Assembly (NCBI GenBank): GCA_963816785.1 | Contig: CAWFLL010000002.1 | Span: 496,001 to 560,000, forward strand | Length of the DNA stretch: 64,000 bases | Direction of reading: 5' to 3' | From: VRUE01 sp963816785 | GTDB lineage: Bacteria > Actinomycetota > Thermoleophilia > Solirubrobacterales > 70-9 | In this document: positions 48,260-56,603 of the stretch, piece after piece | How the letters are laid out: each line of letters opens with the position of its first letter | Position numbering within the stretch: position 1 is the stretch's first letter | Notes under the pieces: generated by a model | The model's input: the letters and a program-made list of their open reading frames with translations, nothing else | Told to the model about the DNA's origin: nothing | The model's database searches: none | Program-made: the position numbers and the translations under genes

Positions 48260-48265
48260 TACGCT
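48260..48265 (+). promoter_or_regulatory. -10 box TACGCT for leader A and ctaG
   Basis: TACGCT lies 6 bases before the GTG at 48272, the same geometry as the other leaderless starts. Confidence 0.5.
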
Positions 48266-48271
48266 GGATCC

Positions 48272-48343
48272 GTGAGCGCGGAGAGAGCAAGCGTGCATAT
48301 CTGGTTCTTCGCGCAGCGAGCGAAGCGGGAACAATTACCGTGA
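48272..48343 (+). CDS. leader peptide A (AQRAKRE family) of ctaG
   Basis: A 23-codon frame starts VSAERASVH, continues with an aromatic IWFF segment, and ends FAQRAKREQLP. Its TGA overlaps the ctaG GTG (GTGA). Compared with leader B it has synonymous changes (AGA/CGA, GTG/GTC, CGG/CGC, TTA/TTG) and a conservative Ile/Leu change, the signature of selection on the peptide. The mRNA also has a hairpin potential around TTCGCGC / GCGGGAA. It probably couples or regulates ctaG translation. Confidence 0.65.
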   Translation: MSAERASVHIWFFAQRAKREQLP

Positions 48344-49248
48344 TCGTGCCGCCCGCCCACGTCGCCGGGTCCTTCCTGCCGCTGGAGCTGATCCCGCTGA
48401 CCCTCGCGGGGGTCCTCTACTGGCACCGGTCGATGGTCCTCTCCTGGGGAGGCAGGCCCGTCCCCGCCTGGCGCCAGGCCTGCTTCGGCGCCGGCCTGGC
48501 GGTCATCGCGGTCGCGCTCTTCAGCCCGATCGGCCACATCTCCGAGGAGCTGGTGATCGCCCACATGGGGGAGCACCTGCTGATCGGCGACATCGCCTCG
48601 CTGCTGCTGGTCCTCGGCCTGACCCGCTCGCTCCTGCAGCCGGTCCTCTCGATCCGGTTCTTCAATCGCCTCCAGTTCCTGGCTCACCCCGCCGTCGCCC
48701 TGCCGCTGTGGGCCGCCAACCTGTTCCTCTGGCACCTGCCGGCGCTCTACCAGGACGCCTACGGATCGGCCCCGATCCACGCCTTCGAGCACGCAACCTT
48801 CCTCCTCTTCGGCTGCCTGATGTGGATGCCGGTCTTCGGCCCCCTGCCGAAGCCGGAATGGTTCGGGGCAGCCTGGAAGATCGGCTACGTGGTGGCGGTC
48901 CGCTTCACCGGGGCGATCCTCGGCAACGTCCTGATGTGGTCGGGGACCGTGCTCTACCCGATCTACGCCCCCGGTGAGCGCTTCTGGGGGATCTCGCCGC
49001 TCGCCGACCAGAGCACGGCCGGGGCGCTGATGATGGTCGAGGGGACCTTCCTCGTCCTCGGGGTGCTGGCCTGGACGTTCTTCGAGCTCGCCCGCGAGGG
49101 GACCGAAAAGCAGCGCCTGCTCGAGCTGGCCGAGGAGCACGGAGTTGAGCTCGACGAGCGGCGCGCGCAGCGAGCGGTCGCCGCCGGCCACGGCGCATTG
49201 CTCGAGGAACGGCTCGTGGGGGGGAATCGTGATCCGGACCGCGGCTGA
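48340..49248 (+). CDS. CtaG/Caa3-family cytochrome c oxidase assembly membrane protein
   Basis: The 302-residue protein has about seven membrane helices. Conserved family residues include LYWHRSMVL, HISEELVIAHMGEHLLIGDI (the paired His motif), WAANLFLWHLPALYQ, IHAFEHATFLLFG and DQSTAGALMMVEG. It is thought to help insert copper into, or assemble, the aa3/caa3 oxidase. The GTG at 48340 overlaps the stop of leader A. The stop overlaps the ATG of the next gene (TGATG). Other oxidase genes are not in the window. Confidence 0.88.
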   Translation: MIVPPAHVAGSFLPLELIPLTLAGVLYWHRSMVLSWGGRPVPAWRQACFGAGLAVIAVALFSPIGHISEELVIAHMGEHLLIGDIASLLLVLGLTRSLLQPVLSIRFFNRLQFLAHPAVALPLWAANLFLWHLPALYQDAYGSAPIHAFEHATFLLFGCLMWMPVFGPLPKPEWFGAAWKIGYVVAVRFTGAILGNVLMWSGTVLYPIYAPGERFWGISPLADQSTAGALMMVEGTFLVLGVLAWTFFELAREGTEKQRLLELAEEHGVELDERRAQRAVAAGHGALLEERLVGGNRDPDRG

Positions 49249-50735
49249 TGTCCCGTGAGCGATTGCTGTTGGGGGCGCTCGTCTTCGTCGTCGGCGCGGC
49301 CAGCCTCGGCGCCGAGATCGCCGCAGCGCGCCTGATCGCGCCCTACTTCGGCGCTTCGACGATCGTCTGGGCCAACACGATCGGCGTCGTCCTCGTCGCC
49401 CTCTCGATCGGCTACTGGTTCGGCGGTCGGTTCGCCGACCGCCACCCGCACATGCGCGGCCTCTGTCTCGTCGTCCTCGCCGCGGCGCTCCTGATCGCGA
49501 CGATCCCGTTCGCCTCGCGCCCGTTTCTGAGCTTCTCGGTCGATGCCTTCGACACCGTCTCGGTCGGCGGATTCGTCGGCTCGCTGTTCGGGGTGCTGGT
49601 CCTCGTCGCGGTGCCGGTGACCCTGCTCGGGGCCGCCGCGCCATGGGCGGTGAGGCTGGCGGTGGGGGAGGTCGATCGGTCCGGCGAGGTGGTCGGGAGG
49701 CTCTACGCGATCTCGACCGCCGGGTCGCTGTTCGGGACGATGGTCGCGGCGCTGCTGCTGATCCCGCTGCTCGGAACGCAGCGTACCTTCCTCGTCTTCG
49801 CGCTGGCCCTGGCCCTGGTCGGCGCCGCCGGGTTGGGCTGGCGTTTCGTCGCTGTGCCGGCGCTGCTCGCGCTGGCGCTTGCGATCCCGGTCGGGACGAT
49901 CAAGGCCGCCGACACGGGCCGCGTCATCCACGAGGAGGAGACGACGCAGCAGTACGCGCGGGTGGTCGAACGTCCCGACGGCGCGATCGTGCTCGAGCTG
50001 AACGAGGGCCAGGCGGTGCACTCGATCTACCGGCCCGGCCGATTCCTGACCGGCGACTACTGGGACGGGCACCTCGTATTGCCGTTTGCGGCGCGGGCAG
50101 AGCCGCCTGTCCGGATCGCCATCCTCGGCAACGCGGGCGGCACGGTGGCGCGAGCCTACGGCCACTTCTTCCCGGCCACCCGCGTCGACGCGGTCGAGAT
50201 CGACGGCGAGCTGACCGAGCTGGGGCGGCGCTACTTCGGTCTCCGCAACCCGCGCATGCGGACCTTCAGCGAGGACGCGCGGCCGTGGCTGGAGCGGTCC
50301 TCGGGCGGCTACGACGCGATCATGGTCGACGCCTATCGGCAGCCCTACATCCCTTTCTACCTGACGACGCGCGAGTTCTTCGAGCTTGCCCGGGAGCGGC
50401 TGGCGCCTGGCGGGCTGGTGATCGTCAACGTCGGGCATCCCGAGGGAAGCATCGCCCTCGAGCAGGTGCTCGGCAGGACGATGGCCGCCGTGTTCCCGAA
50501 GGTGCTCCGGTATCCGATCGAGCCGACGAACACGCTCCTGGTCGGGGGCGAGGAGCTCTCCCCGGCTCTGCTTCGCGATCGGGCGAGCTCGCTGCCCAGA
50601 GCCCTGCGCCCGCTTGCCCGAGAAGCGGCCGCGGCGCTTGCCCCCCGCCTGCCCGGCGGCGAGGTCTACACCGACGATCGGGCTCCGGTCGAGTGGCTGG
50701 TCGACGTCTCCCTGCTGGAATACGCCGATGACTAG
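49248..50735 (+). CDS. fused membrane / spermidine-synthase-like protein
   Basis: The 495 residues have two parts. Residues about 1-215 contain some six to seven membrane helices (VFVVGAASLGAEIAAARLIA, TIGVVLVALSIGYWFGGRFA, AAPWAVRLAVGE). Residues about 230-495 are a spermidine-synthase-like Rossmann fold: VIHEEETTQQYARVVER, IAILGNAGGTVARAYGHFFP, VDAVEIDGELTELGRRYF and GYDAIMVDAYRQPYIPF. The catalytic Asp of true spermidine synthases is matched by DAYRQP. Such fusions are widespread; their product is poorly known. It is translationally coupled to ctaG and to the following 38-residue ORF. Confidence 0.85.
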   Translation: MSRERLLLGALVFVVGAASLGAEIAAARLIAPYFGASTIVWANTIGVVLVALSIGYWFGGRFADRHPHMRGLCLVVLAAALLIATIPFASRPFLSFSVDAFDTVSVGGFVGSLFGVLVLVAVPVTLLGAAAPWAVRLAVGEVDRSGEVVGRLYAISTAGSLFGTMVAALLLIPLLGTQRTFLVFALALALVGAAGLGWRFVAVPALLALALAIPVGTIKAADTGRVIHEEETTQQYARVVERPDGAIVLELNEGQAVHSIYRPGRFLTGDYWDGHLVLPFAARAEPPVRIAILGNAGGTVARAYGHFFPATRVDAVEIDGELTELGRRYFGLRNPRMRTFSEDARPWLERSSGGYDAIMVDAYRQPYIPFYLTTREFFELARERLAPGGLVIVNVGHPEGSIALEQVLGRTMAAVFPKVLRYPIEPTNTLLVGGEELSPALLRDRASSLPRALRPLAREAAAALAPRLPGGEVYTDDRAPVEWLVDVSLLEYADD

Positions 50736-50844
50736 GTTCGAGGCCTGGCTGGTGACGGGCCCGCTTGGCCGCGGGCTCGCGTTCGCGGTCGATTTCGCGG
50801 TGGCCGTCTGCAGGGGTCTGCTGCGCCGGCGGCCCCAGCCCTGA
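50728..50844 (+). CDS. 38-residue protein coupled to the spermidine-synthase-like gene
   Basis: The ATG overlaps the preceding TAG by 8 bases in another frame. The peptide begins MTRFEAWLVTGPLGRG, has a hydrophobic stretch (LAFAVDFAVAVCRGLL) and ends RRRPQP, suggesting a small membrane-associated protein with a basic tail inside. It is too short for domain recognition; the overlap and composition favour a real gene. Confidence 0.5.
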   Translation: MTRFEAWLVTGPLGRGLAFAVDFAVAVCRGLLRRRPQP

Positions 50845-50940
50845 GGACCAGGCCGCCCGAAACAATCACCCAGATGACTGATCCCACGACCTGGATGACG
50901 CACGTGGCGCCAGTCACGAGCGGCCGTGGAATCAATCATC

Positions 50941-50946
50941 TAGGGT
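50941..50946 (+). promoter_or_regulatory. -10 box TAGGGT for leader B and tig
   Basis: TAGGGT lies 7 bases before the GTG at 50954, predicting that transcription starts at or next to the leader's start codon. Confidence 0.55.
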
Positions 50947-50953
50947 CAATCCC

Positions 50954-51022
50954 GTGAGCGCGGAGCGAGTAAGCGTCCATCTCTGTCATTTCGCGCAGCG
51001 AGCGAAGCGCGAAAAGTTGTGA
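50954..51022 (+). CDS. leader peptide B (AQRAKRE family) of tig
   Basis: A 22-codon frame starts VSAERVSVHLCH and ends FAQRAKREKL. Its TGA overlaps the tig start region (GTGATG). The sequence is closely parallel to leader A over its full length. A perfect 7-base inverted repeat (TTCGCGC / GCGCGAA) covers the AQRAKRE codons, so RNA structure may add to the effect. Leaderless translation is predicted from the -10 position. Confidence 0.68.
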   Translation: MSAERVSVHLCHFAQRAKREKL

Positions 51023-52404
51023 TGGAGACGACCGTTACAGAGCTGCCCGGCTCGCGGGTGCGGGTCGAGGTCGAGGTCCCCGCCGAGGACGTCGACCGCG
51101 GCATCCAGCGTGCCGCCCGTACCCTCGCGCGGGAGATGCGGCTGCCCGGGTTCCGCAAGGGCAAGGCGCCGCCGTCGCTGGTGATCCAGCGGCTCGGCTA
51201 CGGCGCCGTGTTCGAGGAGGCGATCCGGGAGTCGCTCCCCGATTGGTACGAGGAGGCACTGCTGGGCGCCGCCCTCAGCCCGGTCGGCGACCCCAACGTC
51301 GAGATCGTCTCCGCGCCGCAGGCCGAGGGCGACTCGCTCGGCTTCAGGTTCGATATCGGCGTCCGCCCCGAGGCCAAGCTCGGCGAGTACCGGGGGCTCG
51401 AGGTCGGCCGGCCCGAGCCGGTGGCGCCGGAGGAGATGGTCGAGCGCGAGATCGAGCGGATCCGCGGCAGCTTTGCCAAGCTCGAGCCGGTCGAGCGCGC
51501 GGCCGCCGACGGCGACGTCCTCCTGATCGACTTCGAGGGAATGATCGATGGCAAGGCCTTCGAGGGCGGGAAGGCCGACGACTATCTGCTGGAGCTGGGC
51601 AGCGGCCAGCTGATCGAGGGCTTCGAGCCTCAGCTCAAGGGCGTGAGCGCCGGCGAGTCGCGCCAGGTCGAGGTCAGCTTCCCGGACGATTACCAGGCCG
51701 AGCAGCTCGCCGGCAAGGACGCCGTCTTCGCCGTCGATGTGAAGGAGGTGCGGGAGAAGATCCTGCCCGACCTTGATGACGATTTCGCCGCCGAGGCGTC
51801 CGAGTTCGACACCCTGGAGGAGCTCCGGGCCGACATCCGCCAGAAACTCTCAGAGGTGGTCGACTCGCGGATCGAGCAGGACTTCCGGATCGCCGCGATC
51901 GACGCCGCGGCCGAGCAGGCGACGGTCGCACTTCCCGATGACCTGGTGACCGCCCGCGCGGCAGAACGCTGGGGGCGGGTCGAAAGGCAGCTCGCGGCCC
52001 GCGGCATGAGTCCCGACTCCTACCTGCAGATGCAGGGCAAGACCCGCGACGAGGTGATCGAGGAATCGAGGCCGGACGCCGAGCGGGAGCTGCGGCGCGA
52101 GGCCGTGCTGGCGGCGATCGTCGAGGCGGAGGGGATCGAGGTCAGCGAGGAGGAGATGCTGGAGGCGCTCGCCCATCCCGCCGAACACGAGCGCACGACC
52201 CCCGAGAAGCTGCTGGCGCGGCTGCGCGAGAAAGGCCGCGACGCGATGATCGCCGAAGACATCCGCTTCCGCAAGGCGATCGACGTCGTCGCCGAGAACG
52301 CGAAGCCGATCCCGGTCGAGCAGGCGGAGGCGCGCGAGAAAATATGGACTCCGGAGAAAGAGCGAGAGGCGGCGGGGTCGCTCTGGACTCCCGGCTCCGA
52401 GTGA
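51019..52404 (+). CDS. tig: trigger factor, ribosome-associated chaperone
   Basis: The 461 residues contain the N-terminal ribosome-binding domain with the signature GFRKGKAPPSLV (about 40-51), the FKBP-type prolyl-isomerase domain (GDVLLIDFEGMIDGKAFEGG and LGSGQLIEGFEPQLKG), and a long helical C-terminal chaperone domain. It folds nascent chains at the ribosome exit. GTG at 51019 or ATG at 51022 both overlap the stop of leader B; the GTGA type matches the other leaders. It is followed by clpP and, after a few genes, clpX, a common bacterial order. Confidence 0.95.
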   Translation: MMETTVTELPGSRVRVEVEVPAEDVDRGIQRAARTLAREMRLPGFRKGKAPPSLVIQRLGYGAVFEEAIRESLPDWYEEALLGAALSPVGDPNVEIVSAPQAEGDSLGFRFDIGVRPEAKLGEYRGLEVGRPEPVAPEEMVEREIERIRGSFAKLEPVERAAADGDVLLIDFEGMIDGKAFEGGKADDYLLELGSGQLIEGFEPQLKGVSAGESRQVEVSFPDDYQAEQLAGKDAVFAVDVKEVREKILPDLDDDFAAEASEFDTLEELRADIRQKLSEVVDSRIEQDFRIAAIDAAAEQATVALPDDLVTARAAERWGRVERQLAARGMSPDSYLQMQGKTRDEVIEESRPDAERELRREAVLAAIVEAEGIEVSEEEMLEALAHPAEHERTTPEKLLARLREKGRDAMIAEDIRFRKAIDVVAENAKPIPVEQAEAREKIWTPEKEREAAGSLWTPGSE

Positions 52405-52405
52405 G

Positions 52406-52421
52406 CCGGCGGAGCCGCCGG
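52406..52421. terminator. hairpin between tig and clpP
   Basis: CCGGCG (52406-52411), loop GAGC, and CGCCGG (52416-52421) form a compact hairpin directly after the tig stop and 10 bases before the clpP -10 box. It may be a terminator or attenuator; there is no T-run. Confidence 0.4.
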
Positions 52422-52431
52422 TCGCCTTCTA

Positions 52432-52437
52432 TAGAGT
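52432..52437 (+). promoter_or_regulatory. -10 box TAGAGT of clpP
   Basis: TAGAGT, within TATAGAGT, ends 7 bases before the ATG at 52445, predicting a leaderless clpP mRNA separate from tig. Confidence 0.5.
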
Positions 52438-52444
52438 GCGGTCC

Positions 52445-53029
<585 letters not shown>

Positions 53030-53105
53030 GCAACTAGGATCGGGTCGCGATGATCCGAGTGTCGCTCGATTCCAGCCCGGCGAAACGGTCGTTTACGGTC
53101 GAGCA

Positions 53106-53624
53106 CTGAGCGGGAGGTGGTGCCGACGGGCCGCGCTCGTCGCGGCCCTCTGCCTGCTCCCGGCGTCGCAAGCGGCCGGCTCGCAGCTGTCGCGGAGCGG
53201 CGGGCTCACCTTCCACGATCACGTCTTCCCGGTCCGGGGACCGCACTGGACGCGGGGCGCGATCGGCGAGTTCGGGGCGCCGCGGAGCGGCGGGCGCACG
53301 CATGAGGGCTTCGACGTCGTCGCCCCCTGCGGGGCGAGGCTGGTGGCGGTCCGCGGCGGTCGGGTGCTGAGGAGGGGCTTCGACCCGGTCCTCTATGGCA
53401 ACTACCTCCTGATCCACGGCGAGGGCGAGCACCGGAGCTACTTCTACGCGCACCTCCGCCGCCCGGCGGCCGTGCGCAGGGGCGAGCGCCTCTTCACCGG
53501 GCGGTCGGTGGGGGCCGTCGGGGACACCGGCAACGCCCGCACGATCGGCTGCCACCTCCACTTCGAGATCCAGGTCCACGGCCACCCGATCGACCCGGCG
53601 CCGGCTCTGGCGCGCTGGCGGTAG
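53106..53624 (+). CDS. exported M23-family (LytM-like) peptidase domain protein
   Basis: The open frame encodes an export signal (RRAALVAALCLLPASQAAGS) and a compact M23 domain: GAPRSGGRTHEGFDVVAPCG (HxGxD-like, zinc His), GNYLLIHGEGEHRSYFYAHL, and GCHLHFEIQ (the HxH zinc and catalytic pair). The fold cleaves peptidoglycan cross-bridges or acts as a regulator when inactive. No ATG or GTG is in frame at the N-terminus; CTG 53106 is a candidate, and a GGGAGG site with GTGs nearby in another frame hints at a base error. A 19-codon frame (MIRVSLDSS...) precedes it. Confidence 0.75.
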   Translation: MSGRWCRRAALVAALCLLPASQAAGSQLSRSGGLTFHDHVFPVRGPHWTRGAIGEFGAPRSGGRTHEGFDVVAPCGARLVAVRGGRVLRRGFDPVLYGNYLLIHGEGEHRSYFYAHLRRPAAVRRGERLFTGRSVGAVGDTGNARTIGCHLHFEIQVHGHPIDPAPALARWR

Positions 53625-53681
53625 CGCATCCGACATTTACCCCACCCGGCTGTGGTCAAAGTCGGATGCGGCGTACTGGGC

Positions 53682-54137
53682 TCAGTAGGCGACGGCGACG
53701 CCGGTCGCAGCCGCCAGGAGGCGGCGCTCGAACTTCTCCGCGTCCTCCCCGAGGTAGAGCGGATGCAGCCAGAACGCCGTGCCGTCGAGCTCCATGCGGA
53801 GCAGGGTGCGCTCGAAGCCCACCGCCACGAGAGGGCTTATTACCTCCACATTGCCGACGCTCTTCCCGATCAGGTGGACGACGTAGAGAGCCTGATCGGT
53901 CAGCACCAGCGCGTATCCCTTGATCCTCAGGGCGCAGAGGGCCGCCACCAGCACCGCGAGGATCGCGAAGTCGTGGAGACGGTTGACCTCGAGGGCGAAG
54001 GCCGCGGCGAGGAGCAGCAGAGCCAGATACAGCCACGGCCCTGCATCCACCCTGACCAGGCCCACGAGCCGCTCGCCGAGGCGCATCCGCGGCTGGACCG
54101 CGCTCAGCACCAACTCTTCGGTGGTTGCCTTCGACAT
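53682..54137 (-). CDS. membrane protein of unknown function
   Basis: The 151-residue protein has two adjacent membrane helices (WLYLALLLLAAAFALEV and FAILAVLVAALCALRI). A PH-like beta domain follows (GYALVLTDQALYVVHLIG, PLVAVGFERTLLRMELDGTAFWL), with the layout of bacterial PH or DUF304-type membrane proteins. A good ribosome binding site (GGAGGTCGG) precedes the ATG. It is convergent with the peptidase gene. The function is unknown. Confidence 0.65.
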   Translation of the reverse strand: MSKATTEELVLSAVQPRMRLGERLVGLVRVDAGPWLYLALLLLAAAFALEVNRLHDFAILAVLVAALCALRIKGYALVLTDQALYVVHLIGKSVGNVEVISPLVAVGFERTLLRMELDGTAFWLHPLYLGEDAEKFERRLLAAATGVAVAY

Positions 54138-54203
54138 TTCCGACCTCCGTTCGTCGTCGAAAGCCGGTATCGGTCCGGCTCGGGATTGGTTAAGCCCGCT
54201 CGA

Positions 54204-54677
54204 TCAAGCCTGGACGTTTGACCGACGTTCGAACCAGAGGTTGGCTTTGGGATTGCCGTTGTAGTCGGCCACCTCGCGGTAGCCGGCCGAGCGGTAGAGG
54301 GCGACCGCCGCCGTCAGGTAGTCGGACGTGTCGAGCCGGGTCGCCTGGCAGCCGCGATCGCGGGCGATGCCCTCCAGCTCCCGGAGCAGCCTGCTCGCCA
54401 GGCCGGTGGCGCGTTGCTCCGGCACGACGTACATGCTCTTCACCTCCGCGATCTCCCTGTCGAGGTGCCGAACCCCGCCGATCCCGGCCGACTTGCCGTC
54501 GAGGAGGGCGACCAGCATGACTCCGTTCGGAGGCGCCAGGTCCGGCGGCGGGCCGGCCGCGATCTCCGACTCGACGATGTCGAGCCCGAGCTCGGTGTCG
54601 GTCTCGCGGATGAAGTCTGCGTAGAGCCGGAAGACCTCTGGATCGTCTCGACTCCTCTCCTCGAACTCGACTTTCAC
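54204..54677 (-). CDS. GNAT-family N-acetyltransferase
   Basis: The 157-residue GNAT fold has VKSMYVVPEQRATGLASRLL (the acetyl-CoA pyrophosphate loop RxxGxG/A appears as RATGLA), DRGCQATRLDTSDY and ALYRSAGYREVADY near the C-terminus. The acceptor is unknown. The GTG start at 54677 overlaps the stop of the preceding acetyltransferase (GTGA), forming a two-gene acetyltransferase operon. Confidence 0.85.
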   Translation of the reverse strand: MKVEFEERSRDDPEVFRLYADFIRETDTELGLDIVESEIAAGPPPDLAPPNGVMLVALLDGKSAGIGGVRHLDREIAEVKSMYVVPEQRATGLASRLLRELEGIARDRGCQATRLDTSDYLTAAVALYRSAGYREVADYNGNPKANLWFERRSNVQA

Positions 54678-55129
54678 GAACGGTCGACCGGCAGCTCGTA
54701 CTCGACCCAGGTGCTGCGGTCAGCGCCGGTCGAGTCGTAGAGGCGCTGGGCGGTGTGGTTGTCGGGCGCGGTGGACCACTCGAGGCAGTGGGCGCCCCGT
54801 GCGCGGGCGATCTCGACGCTGGCCTCGATCAGCGCCCGGCCGACGCCCTGGCCGCGGGCCGCCTCCTCGACATAGAGGTCGTTCATCAGAACCGTCTCGG
54901 CCGCGGCCAGCGAGCTGAAGTGCCAGTAGAGGCAGGCGTAGCCGACCAGCCGCCTACCGCTCCAGGCGCCGATCAGCATCCCGTCCTCGCTGGGGCCGAG
55001 GAAGCGGGAGAAGAACTCGCGGTTGCGCCCCTCGTCGATGTCGGTGGCCTCGTAGAAGCGCTGGTAGGCGGCGATCATCGGCAGCACCGTCTCGAACTGC
55101 GCGGGGGTGACCGGCTCGATCCGGAGCAT
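54674..55129 (-). CDS. GNAT-family N-acetyltransferase
   Basis: About 151 residues from the ATG at 55129: MLRIEPVTPAQFETVLPMIA, the acetyl-CoA motif LYVEEAARGQGVGRALIE and CLEWSTAPDNHTAQRLYDSTGA. This is a classic GNAT pattern (RGQGVG). ATG 55129 follows a TATGGT box by 8 bases, which favours it over the GTG at 55168. The acceptor is unknown. It is divergent from clpX across about 160 bases of intergenic DNA. Confidence 0.85.
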   Translation of the reverse strand: MLRIEPVTPAQFETVLPMIAAYQRFYEATDIDEGRNREFFSRFLGPSEDGMLIGAWSGRRLVGYACLYWHFSSLAAAETVLMNDLYVEEAARGQGVGRALIEASVEIARARGAHCLEWSTAPDNHTAQRLYDSTGADRSTWVEYELPVDRS

Positions 55130-55291
55130 CGCGTTGGACCATAGGGCAGCCTGGGTGTTTGCGGTCACGGGGAGGGACGGCGGCGGCGGTGACGTAAACC
55201 GTGCAAACGACAGGCCGGATCGCGGGTCCGTCTAAGCTTCGGGGGCCGCGACTCCGGTAGGCAGCTACCGTCCCGCAAGGAGGAGATTCCG

Positions 55292-56578
<1,287 letters not shown>

Positions 56579-56603
56579 CAGAGCGGCACTAAACTCGCCG
56601 CTC

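Noticed and set aside
46357..49248. A 963-codon open frame on the plus strand antisense to the GH15 gene and running into ctaG
   Set aside because: The antisense part has Arg/Pro/Gly-rich shadow composition and no domains; only the last 303 codons (ctaG, from 48340) are real.
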